A DNA stretch of 34,570 bases from Desulfobulbus elongatus DSM 2908 (GTDB lineage: Bacteria; Desulfobacterota; Desulfobulbia; Desulfobulbales; Desulfobulbaceae): contig NZ_JHZB01000037.1 of assembly GCF_000621145.1 (NCBI RefSeq), positions 1-34,570 on the forward strand, read 5' to 3'. Positions within the stretch are counted from its first letter, which is position 1. Each line of letters opens with the position of its first letter. The notes beneath the pieces were generated by a model. The model did not search any database. It was not told the origin of the DNA and worked only from the letters and a program-made list of their open reading frames with translations. A program made the translations under genes and the position numbers. Shown piece by piece: positions 1 to 11,077 of the stretch.

Positions 1-2
1 AC

Positions 3-332
3 GTTTTGCTGAAAAACAGAGTGGTGGCGCCAAAAGAAAAGGATACTCCGCAAAATCTCTGCCTTGATGCAGCATATGTGGGCAAGGAGGATACTGTACT
101 CTCCAATGGCTTCATCCCCCACATCCGCCCACGAGGCGAAGAGAAAAAATTGATCGAAAGAGATCCTTCGTTCAAGGCACGGCGCTGGGTCGTTGAGTTA
201 GCACATTCATGGTTCAACCGGTTTCGCAAATTGATACCACGATACGAGAAGACAGATCTCTCGTACATTGCACTCAACACATTGGCAGCCGCCATGATTG
301 TCCTGAACAAGGTCATGGTTATTTATGGATAA
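3..332 (+). CDS. IS5-family transposase, C-terminal part (runs in from outside the window)
   Basis: The reading frame is open to the left edge, so only the last ~110 codons are visible. The block RWVVELAHSWFNRFRKL followed by RYEKT is the C-terminal signature of IS5-family (IS427/IS1031-like) DDE transposases. Its glutamate (residue 64 counted from the TTG at position 6) would be the catalytic E, and the aspartate in LCLDAAYVG the second catalytic D. The usual sequence at this point is VVERTHSW, so the Arg-Thr to Leu-Ala change is slightly unusual. A natural stop (TAA) at 330-332 suggests that the 3' end is intact. The right inverted repeat of the element should lie within roughly 335-480, but I could not identify it without the left end. 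Confidence 0.8.
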   Translation, partial: VLLKNRVVAPKEKDTPQNLCLDAAYVGKEDTVLSNGFIPHIRPRGEEKKLIERDPSFKARRWVVELAHSWFNRFRKLIPRYEKTDLSYIALNTLAAAMIVLNKVMVIYG

Positions 333-498
333 TCACTAAACAGACAGACGCCGGACGAGGCGTACGTCACCAGGCCGCTGGCAGTGCGATCGGCAGCATG
401 ACCAGGGCAGAGGCTCTACTTACAATTCACAGAATGCTGTCCAAACGGGTGAAGCCACCTCTCCACCTCTGTCGCCCGCAACCGAAACGAATCGAGCC

Positions 499-1071
499 AT
501 GAACAAACGGCTTTTTGTCGCCATCGATCCACCGGAAGCGATCCGGGAACAGCTCGCCTCTCTCTGCTGCGGCCTGCCCGATGCCCGCTGGACGCCGCCG
601 GAGCAGCTCCACCTCACCCTCTGTTTCATCGGCGAGGTCGACGGCACTACGTTTCTCGATATCCGCGAGGCCTTGACCGGGATCGCCGTCGCGCCATTCG
701 ATCTGCGCGTGCGAGGTGTGGGGTTTTTCCCACCCAGCGGCCAACCCCGTGTCCTTTGGGCCGGGGTCGAGCGATGCGAGCCCCTGACGGTCCTCCAGCG
801 CAAGATCGCCACCCGTCTGTTCCAGATGGGTATCGAGTTGGAAAATCGGAAATACTCGCCGCATATCACCCTGGCCCGCTTGCAGCACACACCGGCCTCG
901 AAGGTCGGCAAATATCTTGCGATGCACGGGTTGTTCGCCGGCGGTCCGTTCGCGGTGGACCGCTTTTCCCTCTATGCAAGCGTGCTCGGCCGCAAGGGAG
1001 CGACGCATTGCCTTGAGCAGGCGTACATGTTCCGGAATGAGGGGGCGGCATTGCATCGTGACCCTCCCTGA
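499..1071 (+). CDS. thpR: RNA 2',3'-cyclic phosphodiesterase (2'-5' RNA ligase family)
   Basis: A 190-residue 2H-phosphoesterase. The two HxTL catalytic motifs that define the family are both present, HLTL at residues 38-41 and HITL at 122-125, at the spacing expected for ThpR/LigT. The start MNKRLFVAIDPP is typical of the family, so ATG 499 is taken, although only a weak GAG-type ribosome site precedes it. The enzyme hydrolyses 2',3'-cyclic phosphate ends of RNA to 2'-phosphates, and the reverse ligation gave the family its older name. The C-terminus is of normal length. It stands alone, between the IS remnant and an intrinsic terminator that starts 6 bases after its stop. Confidence 0.9.
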   Translation: MNKRLFVAIDPPEAIREQLASLCCGLPDARWTPPEQLHLTLCFIGEVDGTTFLDIREALTGIAVAPFDLRVRGVGFFPPSGQPRVLWAGVERCEPLTVLQRKIATRLFQMGIELENRKYSPHITLARLQHTPASKVGKYLAMHGLFAGGPFAVDRFSLYASVLGRKGATHCLEQAYMFRNEGAALHRDPP

Positions 1072-1076
1072 AAAGC

Positions 1077-1112
1077 AAAAAAGGCAGGGCCGGGGCGGCT
1101 CTGCCTTTTTTT
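1077..1112 (+). terminator. Intrinsic terminator after thpR
   Basis: Stem GGCAGGGCC (1083-1091) pairs with GGCTCTGCC (1097-1105) around a 5-base loop with one G-U pair. It is followed by seven T (1106-1112) and preceded by six A, so it could also work on the opposite strand, for tRNA-Cys transcripts that read through. Confidence 0.9.
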
Positions 1113-1170
1113 GTTGCCCTGCTTGACCTCGCGGACGGCATCAGGTACATACCGTGTGGTTGCAGGCCAT

Positions 1171-1206
1171 AAAAAAAGCGGTCATCGGGAAAGCCCGATG
1201 ACCGCT
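1171..1206 (-). terminator. Intrinsic terminator of tRNA-Cys
   Basis: A perfect 13-bp stem (1177-1189 with 1194-1206) closes on an AAAG loop and, read on the minus strand, runs into a T-tract (1171-1177). It lies 9 bases past the CCA end of the tRNA gene. Confidence 0.9.
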
Positions 1207-1215
1207 TGGATTTTC

Positions 1216-1290
1216 TGGAGGCGACGAGCGGATTTGAACCGCTGAATAATGGTTTTGCAGACCACTGCCTTACCTCTTGGCTACGTCGCC
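1216..1290 (-). tRNA. tRNA-Cys (anticodon GCA)
   Basis: A complete 75-nt cloverleaf on the minus strand. The acceptor stem is GGCGACG/CGTCGCC, the anticodon loop CTGCAAA gives GCA at positions 34-36, the T arm is AGCGG-TTCAAAT-CCGCT, the discriminator is U73 as expected for Cys, and CCA is encoded. It has its own promoter (1304-1332) and terminator (1171-1206), so it is a single-gene unit divergent from rnc. Confidence 0.97.
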
Positions 1291-1303
1291 CAAGTGTGCG
1301 GCA

Positions 1304-1332
1304 CTTATAACCAGAGATTTGTCTTTTGACAA
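1304..1332 (-). promoter_or_regulatory. Sigma-70-type promoter of tRNA-Cys
   Basis: On the minus strand TTGTCA (1332-1327) and TATAAG (1309-1304) are separated by exactly 17 bases. The predicted start is about 7 bases before the first base of the tRNA (1290). The promoter overlaps the ribosome binding region of rnc on the other strand. Confidence 0.75.
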
Positions 1333-1348
1333 GGAGAAATCAAAACCC

Positions 1349-2080
1349 ATGGGAACCACGCTCGCGGCCCTGATCCAGGACAACGAGGAAGGGTTGCAGG
1401 AGTTGCAGGAACGGATCGGTTACCGGTTCCGCGACCTGCGGTTGCTGCAACTCTCTCTCATCCACAGCTCCTTCGCCTTTGAACGGCTCGACGACGGCCG
1501 CCACAACGAAACCCAGGAATTCCTCGGCGACGCGGTCCTCGATCTCACCGTCGGCTTCATCCTCTTCACCCGCTTTCCCGAGATGCGGGAAGGCAAGCTG
1601 ACCCGCATCCGCTCGGCCCTGGTCAACGAGGGCGGGCTGGCGGAACGGGCCAAGGAGATCGATCTCGGCCGGCATCTCTTCTTGGGCAAGGGGGAAACCG
1701 CCTCCCAGGGTCAGGACAAGCCGTCGATCCTGTCCTGCGCCTACGAGGCTCTGGTGGGGGCGATTTTCCTCGACGGCGGCTACGACGCGGCCCTGGCCTT
1801 TGTCCGCCGTTTCTTCGAGCCGCATATCGACCGGCACCAGGAGCAGCTGGTCAGTGCCGATGCCAAGAGCGCCCTCCAGGAACTCTTGCAGGAGCGGTTC
1901 AACGAGGGGCCCGAATATGTGCTGGTGGACGAGGAGGGACCGGCCCATGCCCGCCTTTTCTCGATCGCGGTGCGGTTCCAGGGCGAGGAACTGGGCACCG
2001 GCAGGGCCTCCAGCAAGAAGGAGGCGGAACAGTTGGCCGCCCGCGCGGGCCTGGCCGTCCTGCAGCGGCGGCACGGATGA
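1349..2080 (+). CDS. rnc: Ribonuclease III
   Basis: A 243-residue protein with an N-terminal RNase III domain (about 12-155) and a C-terminal double-stranded RNA-binding domain (about 160-240). The signature HNETQEFLGDAVL lies at 52-64; E57 and D61 match E. coli E41 and D45. SSKKEAEQLAARAGL is the end of the dsRBD. ATG 1349 is chosen because AAGGAG (1331-1336) precedes it and longer versions would start inside the tRNA gene. In the second metal-binding motif, LSCAYEALVGAIFLD, E113 matches the essential E117 of E. coli, but the position of D114 is C110, which is unusual. The enzyme cuts double-stranded RNA in rRNA and mRNA processing. Its stop overlaps the next start, so the two are probably co-translated. 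Confidence 0.95.
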   Translation: MGTTLAALIQDNEEGLQELQERIGYRFRDLRLLQLSLIHSSFAFERLDDGRHNETQEFLGDAVLDLTVGFILFTRFPEMREGKLTRIRSALVNEGGLAERAKEIDLGRHLFLGKGETASQGQDKPSILSCAYEALVGAIFLDGGYDAALAFVRRFFEPHIDRHQEQLVSADAKSALQELLQERFNEGPEYVLVDEEGPAHARLFSIAVRFQGEELGTGRASSKKEAEQLAARAGLAVLQRRHG

Positions 2081-3144
2081 GGCGGATGCGACGGATGCTG
2101 GTGATCCCGGTTTTCATCCCCCACGAGGGCTGCCCCCACCGCTGCCTGTTCTGCGACCAACACGGCATCAGCGGCCAGGCGGCGCCCCCTTCGGCCGGCG
2201 CGGACGTCGGTGCCACGATTCGCGCCTGGCTGGCGCGAGCAAAGCCGGAGAACCGGCAAGAGGTCGAGGTGGCCTTTTACGGCGGCAGTTTCACCTGTCT
2301 GCCCCATGCCCGGCAGACGGAATTGCTGGCAGCGGTGCAGCCTTTCCGGCAGCAGGGTCTGGTGCAGGCCATCCGCCTCTCCACCCGGCCCGATGCCATC
2401 GATGACGAGCGGCTCGACCTGCTGCTCCGCCACCGGGTCTCGACGGTCGAGCTAGGCGCCCAATCCTGCGACGACGAGGTCCTGCGCCGCTCCGGCCGCG
2501 GCCACGATGCCGCCGCCATTGCCGCCGCCGCCCATCTGATCAGGACGCGCGGCCTGCGCCTGGGCCTTCAGCTCATGCTGGGCCTGCCCGGCGAGCATTT
2601 CCGCTCGCTGGCGCGCACGGCCGCCGAGGTGATCCGCCTGCGGCCGGATTTCGTCCGCATCTATCCGGCCCTGGTCCTGCGCGGCAGCGGCCTGGAACAG
2701 TTGTACCACCGGGGAGGATACCGGCCGCTCAGCCTCGGCCGGGCCGTGGCCTGGGCGGCGTATCTGCAGAAACGGTTTGACGCCGAGGGGATCGGGGTGG
2801 TACGGATGGGCCTGCAACCCACGGCGGAGTTGGCGCGCGCCCTGGTGGCCGGCCCCCATCACCCGGCCTTCGGCGAACTGGTCCGGGCGCGGCTGATGTT
2901 GTGCCGGACCCGCAGCCTGCTGGCCGGGGTCCCGGCTGCGGACCCGGTCGCGCTGGTGATCGCCGAGCGGGATCAGTCGGTCTTTCGCGGCCCCGGTTGC
3001 GCCAACCTGCGCCGGTTGCGCCAGTTGGGCCTGCTCGATCGCTTTGTCCTGCGCACCGATCCCGCCCAGCCGCGGCAGACGCTGCGGCTTTTTCCGGCCG
3101 GCTCGCCCGGAGCGGGCACGTCCGGTCGGGCCGCATCCTCCTGA
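2077..3144 (+). CDS. Radical SAM protein of the Elp3-like group, without acetyltransferase domain
   Basis: A 355-residue protein with the radical SAM cluster motif CPHRCLFC near the N-terminus (C19, C23, C26). The next glycine-rich block FYGGSFTCLP and the strand LQLMLGLPGE also fit a SAM-binding barrel. The sequence around VRIYPALVLRGSGLEQLYHRGGY resembles the Elp3/YhcC-like branch (COG1243), but the acetyltransferase domain of true Elp3 is absent. ATG 2077 overlaps the rnc stop by four bases (ATGA). In-frame ATGs at 2086 and 2095 are alternatives, and M7 sits right before the conserved IPVFIPHEGC. The substrate is unknown. The pairing with rnc suggests, but does not show, a role in RNA modification. 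Confidence 0.8.
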   Translation: MRRMRRMLVIPVFIPHEGCPHRCLFCDQHGISGQAAPPSAGADVGATIRAWLARAKPENRQEVEVAFYGGSFTCLPHARQTELLAAVQPFRQQGLVQAIRLSTRPDAIDDERLDLLLRHRVSTVELGAQSCDDEVLRRSGRGHDAAAIAAAAHLIRTRGLRLGLQLMLGLPGEHFRSLARTAAEVIRLRPDFVRIYPALVLRGSGLEQLYHRGGYRPLSLGRAVAWAAYLQKRFDAEGIGVVRMGLQPTAELARALVAGPHHPAFGELVRARLMLCRTRSLLAGVPAADPVALVIAERDQSVFRGPGCANLRRLRQLGLLDRFVLRTDPAQPRQTLRLFPAGSPGAGTSGRAASS

Positions 3145-3196
3145 TCGATCCCCACGGTTCCGACCGCGACAGATAATTTTCGCACAACATCTATCC

Positions 3197-5194
<1,998 letters not shown>

Positions 5195-5260
5195 GCTTCC
5201 GGTATTGCCGGACGGGGCATTCTGCTCGGCACGGGGCAGGCTCCAGGAGGTGCAATCCGT

Positions 5261-5327
5261 CGTTTCGACGCGCGCAGCGCGGAATCGTCGTAGCACGGAG
5301 ATTTCTCGTCGCTTCGCTCCTCGAAAT
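5261..5327. repeat. Interspersed palindromic repeat of the GAGGAGCGAAGCGACGAGAA type, two copies
   Basis: Two imperfect palindromes sit 16 bases apart in the 218-bp gap after the ABC-F gene: 5261-5284 (TTTCGACGCG...CGGAAT) and 5301-5327 (ATTTCTCGTCG...CTCGAAAT). Each has outer TTTC/GAAA arms and a GCG-rich centre. The second copy, read on the minus strand, matches a short motif that I recall as scattered through intergenic DNA of many Desulfobacterota and other bacteria; this is recollection, not a search. No gene is visible between 5195 and 5412. Confidence 0.5.
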
Positions 5328-5412
5328 GATCCGGTTCCTACCGGCATTCGCTGGACGAAGCATGCCTTGTGTTTGATTTGGCAATGGAATTATCCCTGAA
5401 CGGAGCAATCGA

Positions 5413-7131
5413 ATGAAAAAGAGTGTGGCCATTGGCCTGTGCGTGGCGGCTGTCGTTGCCGCCGGTTTGTATTTCCTGCTGGGGGACAGGGCGGCGGTCA
5501 ACCCCTATGCGCGCTTTCTGCCGCCGGATGTGGTGGGTACCGTCAACCTGACCCACGCCGGTGCGCTCGCCGACGGCTTTGCCGCCTCGCCGCTGGGGCA
5601 GGTGCTCGCCAAGGACACGGTCCACGCCATTGTCCGGGAGATGGGCGGCGAGCCCCAGGACATTGCCGAATACGACCGCGTCTACGATTCGGTGGCAGCG
5701 GTGGCGAACGATCCAGCCTTCCGCGCCGTGTTCGGCGACGACGCCACCCTGGCCCTGCTGCCGCCGGACCGCACCGTCCTGGCCGAAAAGCCGCAGGAGG
5801 CGCTGCGCGATGCCCTGGTGGTGGTGGCCCGGACATCAGCCGCCAGCGCCCTGGACATGCTGAGCCGGTTGATCAAAAATGCCCGGATCGGCCGGGAAAC
5901 GGTGGACGGCCTGGATCTGGTCAAGATCACCCCGGACAAGGGGCAGGTCTTCTATGGCCATGCCGAGGGCAGGATGGTCTTTCTGGCCAGCGCGCCGGCC
6001 GCCATCAAGGCCTGCCTCGCCGCCGGCAAGGGCGAGGCCGCCCTGGACAAAGCGTCGGCCTTCCAGGCGGCGGCAGCCTTTTGGAAGACCTTTCCCGAGG
6101 CAACGACCTATTCCCGGATGTATGTCAATTTCCCGGCCGTGGCCGAACTGTTCAAGACGGCGGCCGTGGCCGAACTCAGGGAAACCGGGGAGATGCTGGC
6201 CGGGGTCGGCACCATGTATTCGATCAGCTACGGGACCGCCCAGGGCCTGGAAAGCCGGGGGCAAGCCGGCCTGACCTATGACCAGCTCCATCCGGCAATG
6301 CAAGATCTGCTCGATGCGGCGGCCAAGGGTAACCAGAGCCTGCATCTGCTCACGGAGCACACCCTTGCCTACAACTGGGCCTCGTCGCTCCAGGCGGAGC
6401 GGATCATGAAAGCCATGGGGGCCGCCGATGCCGAGGAGTACCGCAAGACCGACGCCGAGGTCCGGCAGAACCTGGGCGTCTCCCTGGAGGAATTGGGCCG
6501 GGCCTTTGGCCCCCAGTACGGCGGCGTGCTCGACGACATCGTCCGCACCCCCCTGTTCCCCTGGCCGAAGCTGACCTTTTTCGTCGAGGTCCGCGACCGC
6601 ACGGTCGCCGAGACCGCGCTGAACGGGTTGCGGCGTCTCGTTGCCGGCGAGGGGATCACCGCCGAGGAGCAGGAACAGGTGGCGGGACAGACCGTCTATT
6701 CCTGGCCGGTCCTGCCCGGTGCGGCCCAGCCGGCGGCGGTGCTCGCCGAAAACATGCTCTACCTGTCCACCAGCAAGGAGGCAATCAAAATGATGCTTGA
6801 AACCAAGGCCGCCCCCGACGTTCTGGCCGCGCCGGTGGCCGCGCAGCTCGGCCCGGAGCTGGCCGGCCGGATGGGGGACGCCAATTTCAGCGACTTCGTC
6901 GTGTTTCCCGCCCGAATGGCGCGGCAGACCGGCGAGACCATCGACTGGCTGGCCGCCATCCTGGCCACCAGCAAGGGGACCAGCCTGGAGCGGCTCAATC
7001 GCGAGCTGGTGCAACTGATGCGATCGACGGAACTGATGGCCGGAACCACCCGGGTGAGCAGGGAGCGGATGGAATGGACCCTGACGATCACCAGGGCCAA
7101 AAACCAGGCGGCAGGCGCGAACGGCCAATGA
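5413..7131 (+). CDS. Exported or membrane-anchored protein of unknown function (572 aa)
   Basis: Starts at ATG 5413 with CGGAGC ten bases upstream. Residues 1-24 form a signal peptide or anchor: MKKS, then a hydrophobic stretch ending before LLGDRAAVNP. The remainder is soluble, Ala-rich and globular, with no cofactor or catalytic motif that I recognise. Its plan (anchor, FLPPDVVGTVNL, repeated segments in which a helper is scored as 'VLAEKPQEAL' or 'VLAENMLYLSTSKEAIKMML') recalls DUF3352-like proteins that describe themselves only as periplasmic. It lies between the ABC-F gene and the ior cluster, about 200 bases upstream of iorA. No function is proposed. Confidence 0.8.
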   Translation: MKKSVAIGLCVAAVVAAGLYFLLGDRAAVNPYARFLPPDVVGTVNLTHAGALADGFAASPLGQVLAKDTVHAIVREMGGEPQDIAEYDRVYDSVAAVANDPAFRAVFGDDATLALLPPDRTVLAEKPQEALRDALVVVARTSAASALDMLSRLIKNARIGRETVDGLDLVKITPDKGQVFYGHAEGRMVFLASAPAAIKACLAAGKGEAALDKASAFQAAAAFWKTFPEATTYSRMYVNFPAVAELFKTAAVAELRETGEMLAGVGTMYSISYGTAQGLESRGQAGLTYDQLHPAMQDLLDAAAKGNQSLHLLTEHTLAYNWASSLQAERIMKAMGAADAEEYRKTDAEVRQNLGVSLEELGRAFGPQYGGVLDDIVRTPLFPWPKLTFFVEVRDRTVAETALNGLRRLVAGEGITAEEQEQVAGQTVYSWPVLPGAAQPAAVLAENMLYLSTSKEAIKMMLETKAAPDVLAAPVAAQLGPELAGRMGDANFSDFVVFPARMARQTGETIDWLAAILATSKGTSLERLNRELVQLMRSTELMAGTTRVSRERMEWTLTITRAKNQAAGANGQ

Positions 7132-7177
7132 ACGGCCGCGTGATGCAGAAGGGGGAAAGAGCGGGAAAAAGGGCTTG

Positions 7178-7282
7178 CCTTACCCTTGCCATTCAAGGTA
7201 AGGATGCACACTTGGCCAACTGTGCGGGAAGAATGGACACGGCGGTGCAGCCCCGCCGCACCCGTGGGGATGAGGTGCGGCG
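7178..7282 (+). promoter_or_regulatory. Leader region of the ior cluster with two inverted repeats
   Basis: Two dyads lie between 7132 and the iorA ribosome site at 7321. The first is CCTTACCCTTG (7178-7188) with CAAGGTAAGG (7194-7203), one base bulged. The second is CGCCGCACC (7254-7262) with GGTGCGGCG (7274-7282), a perfect 9-bp stem with an 11-base loop. Neither has a T-tract, so they are not simple terminators. They could be a repressor site and an mRNA leader structure. I found no convincing -35/-10 pair. Confidence 0.35.
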
Positions 7283-7332
7283 CCGGCCGGCATGGCGGCC
7301 GATTTCCGTGAACAACAGCAAGGAGGAAAGAC

Positions 7333-9144
7333 GTGGCGTTTGAGAACGAGACGAAGTTGTGGCTTTCCGGCAACGAGGCGATCGCCCTCGGCGCCTGGGA
7401 GGCGGGTGTCCGGGTGGCGTCGGGCTATCCGGGCACGCCCTCGACCGAGATCATGGGCAATCTGTCCCGCTGCGAAGGGGTCTACACCGAGTGGGCGCCC
7501 AACGAGAAGGTGGGGCTGGAAGTGGCCATCGGCGCCTCCTTCGCCGGTGCCCGCGCCCTGGCCACCATGAAGCATGTCGGCCTCAACGTGGCCGCGGACC
7601 CCCTGTTTACCGCCGCCTACACCGGCGTGCGCGGCGGCCTGGTGATCCTGAACGCCGACGATCCCCAGATGCACAGTTCCCAGAACGAGCAGGACAACCG
7701 CAACTACGCCTTTGCCGCCAAGCTGCCCCTGCTCGAACCCTCCGATCCGGCCGAGGCCAAGCAGATGATCGTCCGGGCCTACGAACTGAGCGAGCAGCTG
7801 GACACGCCGGTGATCATGCGCATCACCACCCGCATCGCCCATGTGCGGGGCGTGGTCGAGAAGGGCGCCCGCAGCGCGACGCCTGAACCCTCGATCGAGA
7901 AGGCGCCGGCCAAGCTGGTCATGCTGCCCGGCAACGCCCGAGTGCGGCGGGTGGCCGTGGAAAAACGGATGCAGGCCGCCCGCGACCTGGCCGAGACCCT
8001 GCCGGAAAACCGGATCGAGCCCGGTACCGGCAGGCGCGGCTTCATCACCTCGGGCGTGCCCTACAACTACGTCAAGGAGGCCTTTCCCGACGCGCCGGTG
8101 CTCAAACTCGGCATGGTCTGGCCGCTGCCGGAAAAGATGATCCGCGCCTTTGCCGCCACCGTGGACGAACTGATCGTGGTCGAGGAACTCGATCCCTTCA
8201 TCGAGACTCATCTCAAGGCCATGGGCATCGCCTGCCGGGGCAAGGACCTCATCCCCAACCAGGGCGAACTCAATTCGTTCATCGTTCGCAAGGCCATCGC
8301 CCCGGAAACCGTCGGCGAGATCTTCGCCCCGCTGGAGCTGCCGATGCGGCCGCCGAACATGTGCGCCGGCTGCCCGCACCGCGGCCTGTTCTACGGCCTG
8401 TCGCGGATGAAGGACGTGTTCGTCTCCGGCGACATCGGCTGCTACACCCTGGGTTTCCTGCCGCCGCTGTCGGCCATGGACGCCTGCGTCTGCATGGGCG
8501 CCTCGATCAGCATGGCGCACGGCATGGCCAAGGCGCTGGGCAAGCAGGGAGAGGGCCGGATCGTAGCCGTGCTCGGCGACTCCACCTTCATGCATTCGGG
8601 CATCACCGGCCTGCTGAACATGGTCTACAACGGCACCTACGCCTCGGTGATCATCCTCGACAACCGCACCACGGCCATGACCGGCCACCAGGACAACCCG
8701 GCCTCGGGCCGCTCCATCCTGGGAGAGGCGGCGCCGGCCCTGGATCTGGAGGCGCTCTGTCGGACGCTCGGCGTCAAGCGGGTGACCGTGGTCAATCCGC
8801 ACGATGTCGAGGCCACCCGCAAGGTGCTCAAGGAGGAGATCGAGACCCCCGAACCCTCGGTGATCATCAGCCGTGCCCCCTGCGTGCTCCTGCCCGAGGA
8901 GGTCAAGCGCAAGAAACCGGTCTATTGCACCAACCTCGACAACTGCACCGGCTGTTCGCTCTGCGTGCAGATGGGCTGCCCGGCCATCAGCTGGACGCCG
9001 CTCACCCCCGAGGAGGCGGTGGCCCGCGGCTACCGCGAGAAGCAGAAGGGATTCGCCCGGATCGCCGAGGTCCAGTGCAACGGCTGCGGCCAGTGCGCCT
9101 GCGTGTGCAAGTTCGACGCGATCACGAAAAAGGAGGCCAAGTGA
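7333..9144 (+). CDS. iorA: Indolepyruvate ferredoxin oxidoreductase, alpha subunit
   Basis: A 603-residue protein that starts at GTG 7333, 5 bases after a very strong AGGAGGA (7321-7327). The N-terminal pyrimidine-binding half begins with [29 protein letters not shown]. The TPP-binding half has [22 protein letters not shown] and GDSTFMHSG. At the C-terminus is a two-cluster ferredoxin domain: C538, C541, C544, C549-Pro and C582, C585, C588 with C592. IorA with IorB converts aryl pyruvates from transamination of Trp, Phe and Tyr to aryl-acetyl-CoA and CO2, reducing ferredoxin. Length and domain order are normal. Its stop shares a base with the iorB start, so the two subunits are coupled. Confidence 0.95.
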   Translation: MAFENETKLWLSGNEAIALGAWEAGVRVASGYPGTPSTEIMGNLSRCEGVYTEWAPNEKVGLEVAIGASFAGARALATMKHVGLNVAADPLFTAAYTGVRGGLVILNADDPQMHSSQNEQDNRNYAFAAKLPLLEPSDPAEAKQMIVRAYELSEQLDTPVIMRITTRIAHVRGVVEKGARSATPEPSIEKAPAKLVMLPGNARVRRVAVEKRMQAARDLAETLPENRIEPGTGRRGFITSGVPYNYVKEAFPDAPVLKLGMVWPLPEKMIRAFAATVDELIVVEELDPFIETHLKAMGIACRGKDLIPNQGELNSFIVRKAIAPETVGEIFAPLELPMRPPNMCAGCPHRGLFYGLSRMKDVFVSGDIGCYTLGFLPPLSAMDACVCMGASISMAHGMAKALGKQGEGRIVAVLGDSTFMHSGITGLLNMVYNGTYASVIILDNRTTAMTGHQDNPASGRSILGEAAPALDLEALCRTLGVKRVTVVNPHDVEATRKVLKEEIETPEPSVIISRAPCVLLPEEVKRKKPVYCTNLDNCTGCSLCVQMGCPAISWTPLTPEEAVARGYREKQKGFARIAEVQCNGCGQCACVCKFDAITKKEAK

Positions 9145-9728
9145 TGAAGCAGAGCGGCAACATTCTCTTTTCCGGCGTGGGCGGCCAGGGCATCCTCCTG
9201 GCCAGCGAATTGACCGCCCATGCCCAGTTGGCGGCCGGCTTCGACGTCAAGAAGAGCGAGGTCCACGGCATGGCCCAGCGCGGCGGCTCGGTCGAGGCCC
9301 ATCTCCGCTACGGAGAGAAAGTCTACTCGCCCCTGATCGAACTGGGCGCGGCCGACATCCTGGTGGCCTTCGAAATCCTGGAGGCGGTGCGCTACCTGCC
9401 CTACCTGCACCGCGACAGCGCCGTGGTGGTCAACACCCAGAAGATCCTGCCGCCGGCGGTGGCGCTCGGCCGGGCCACCTATCCCGAGAACATCCTCGAC
9501 GAACTCACCGCCCGCCACATCAAGGTGGTGGCCATCGACGCCTTTGCCGTGGCCGAGTCGGTGGGCGAGCTGCGCACCGCCAACGTGGCCATGGTCGGGG
9601 CCATGTCCAACTTCCTCGCGGTCGAGCCCGAGGTCTTCCTTCAGGTGATCGACGACACGGTCAAGGAGCGGTTCCGCGAGGTCAACAAGAAGGCCTTTGC
9701 CGCCGGCCGGGCCGCGGTCTACGCCTGA
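9144..9728 (+). CDS. iorB: Indolepyruvate ferredoxin oxidoreductase, beta subunit
   Basis: A 194-residue pyruvate/ketoisovalerate oxidoreductase gamma-domain protein. The N-terminal [20 protein letters not shown] and the following [22 protein letters not shown] are the hallmark segments of IorB. The ATG overlaps the iorA stop by one base, with AGGAGG eight bases before it (9131-9136). The subunit binds CoA and completes the heteromeric enzyme with IorA. The next gene follows after 32 bases, so the cluster is likely a single transcription unit. Confidence 0.95.
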   Translation: MKQSGNILFSGVGGQGILLASELTAHAQLAAGFDVKKSEVHGMAQRGGSVEAHLRYGEKVYSPLIELGAADILVAFEILEAVRYLPYLHRDSAVVVNTQKILPPAVALGRATYPENILDELTARHIKVVAIDAFAVAESVGELRTANVAMVGAMSNFLAVEPEVFLQVIDDTVKERFREVNKKAFAAGRAAVYA

Positions 9729-9760
9729 ACCGGCGCCTACCAACAAGGAGAGGAGAGACG

Positions 9761-11062
9761 ATGATGTGGGTTGAGGAAATCGAGACGCTGCCCCGGTCCG
9801 GCCTGGAATCGATCCAGCTCAAGCGGTTGCAGGCCCTGGTCCATCGCATGTACGACAAGGTGGCGCCCTACCGGGTCAAGATGGACGCGGTCGGGGTCAA
9901 GCCGGGCGACATCCGCTCGCTCGCCGACCTGCGCAAGCTGCCGTTCACCACCAAGGACGACCTGCGCGACAACTATCCCTTCGGCCTGTTCGCCACCCCC
10001 ATGGACGACGTCATCCGGGTGCACGCCTCCTCGGGCACCACCGGCAAGTCCACGGTGGTCGGCTACACCCAGGCGGACATCGACCTGTGGGCCTCGGTCA
10101 TGGCCCGCTGCCTGACCATGGCCGGGGTGACCAAGGGCGACATGGTCCACAACGCCTACGGCTACGGCCTGTTCACCGGCGGCCTCGGCGCCCACTACGG
10201 CATCGAGGCCCTGGGCGCCACGGTCATCCCGATGTCGGGCGGCAATTCCAAGCGCCAGGTGACCATCATGCGCGACTTCGGCTCCACCGTGCTCCTCTCC
10301 ACTCCTTCTTACGCCCTCAACCTGGCCGACGCCATGGTCGACGCCGGCGTTCGCACCGAGGAACTCAAGCTGCGGGTCGGCATCCACGGCGCCGAACCTT
10401 GGAGCATGAACATGCGCGAGGAGGTGGAGCGCAAGCTGGGCATCAGGGCGGTGGACATCTACGGCCTGTCCGAGATCATCGGTCCCGGCGTGGCCATGGA
10501 GTGCCTCCACTCCGAGCGCGGCATGCACATCCTCGAAGATAATTTCCTGCCCGAGATCATCGATCCGGACACCCTGGAACCGCTGCCTTACGGCGAGACC
10601 GGCGAGCTGGTCTTCACCACCCTGACCAAAGAGGCCTTCCCCTTGATCCGCTACCGGACCAAGGACATCTCCCGGCTGTTCCTCGAACCCTGCGGCTGCG
10701 GCCGCACCCTGATCCGCATGGAGAAGGTCATGGGCCGGACCGACGACATGCTGATCATCCGCGGGGTGAACGTGTTCCCGTCCCAGGTCGAGCACGTGCT
10801 GATGGGCATCGACGGGGTCGAGCCCCACTACCAGATTGAGGTCACCCGCGATGGCAGCCTCGACGTGATGTCGGTGCTGGTCGAGGTGAGCGAGAACATC
10901 TTCTCCGACGAGATCAAGGTGCTGGAAAACCTGACCAAGAAGATTCAGGCCGAAATCAAGGACATGCTCGGCGTCACCTGCAAGGTGAAGCTGGTGGAGC
11001 CGCGCTCCATCCAGCGCTCCGAGGGCAAGGCGCAGCGGGTCATCGACCGGCGCACAATCTAA
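9761..11062 (+). CDS. paaK: Phenylacetate-CoA ligase (AMP-forming), first copy
   Basis: A 433-residue adenylate-forming enzyme of the short PaaK family. Motifs: SSGTTGKS (90-97, P-loop for ATP), YGLSE (234-238), RYRTKD (298-303), [11 protein letters not shown] (about 334-344) and the C-terminal EGKA with the likely catalytic Lys (K423). ATG 9761 follows AAGGAGAGGAG; ATG 9764 is an alternative. The enzyme joins arylacetates such as phenylacetate or indoleacetate to CoA at the cost of ATP to AMP. Next to iorAB and a transporter it could activate imported arylacetates. A clear paralogue lies at 16397-17695. Confidence 0.93.
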   Translation: MMWVEEIETLPRSGLESIQLKRLQALVHRMYDKVAPYRVKMDAVGVKPGDIRSLADLRKLPFTTKDDLRDNYPFGLFATPMDDVIRVHASSGTTGKSTVVGYTQADIDLWASVMARCLTMAGVTKGDMVHNAYGYGLFTGGLGAHYGIEALGATVIPMSGGNSKRQVTIMRDFGSTVLLSTPSYALNLADAMVDAGVRTEELKLRVGIHGAEPWSMNMREEVERKLGIRAVDIYGLSEIIGPGVAMECLHSERGMHILEDNFLPEIIDPDTLEPLPYGETGELVFTTLTKEAFPLIRYRTKDISRLFLEPCGCGRTLIRMEKVMGRTDDMLIIRGVNVFPSQVEHVLMGIDGVEPHYQIEVTRDGSLDVMSVLVEVSENIFSDEIKVLENLTKKIQAEIKDMLGVTCKVKLVEPRSIQRSEGKAQRVIDRRTI

Positions 11063-11077
11063 CCACAGGAGGATCGT

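Noticed and set aside
1326-1331. TTGACA on the plus strand as the -35 box of an rnc promoter
   Set aside because: A -10 box would fall on the rnc start codon; the sequence is better read as part of the opposite tRNA-Cys promoter.
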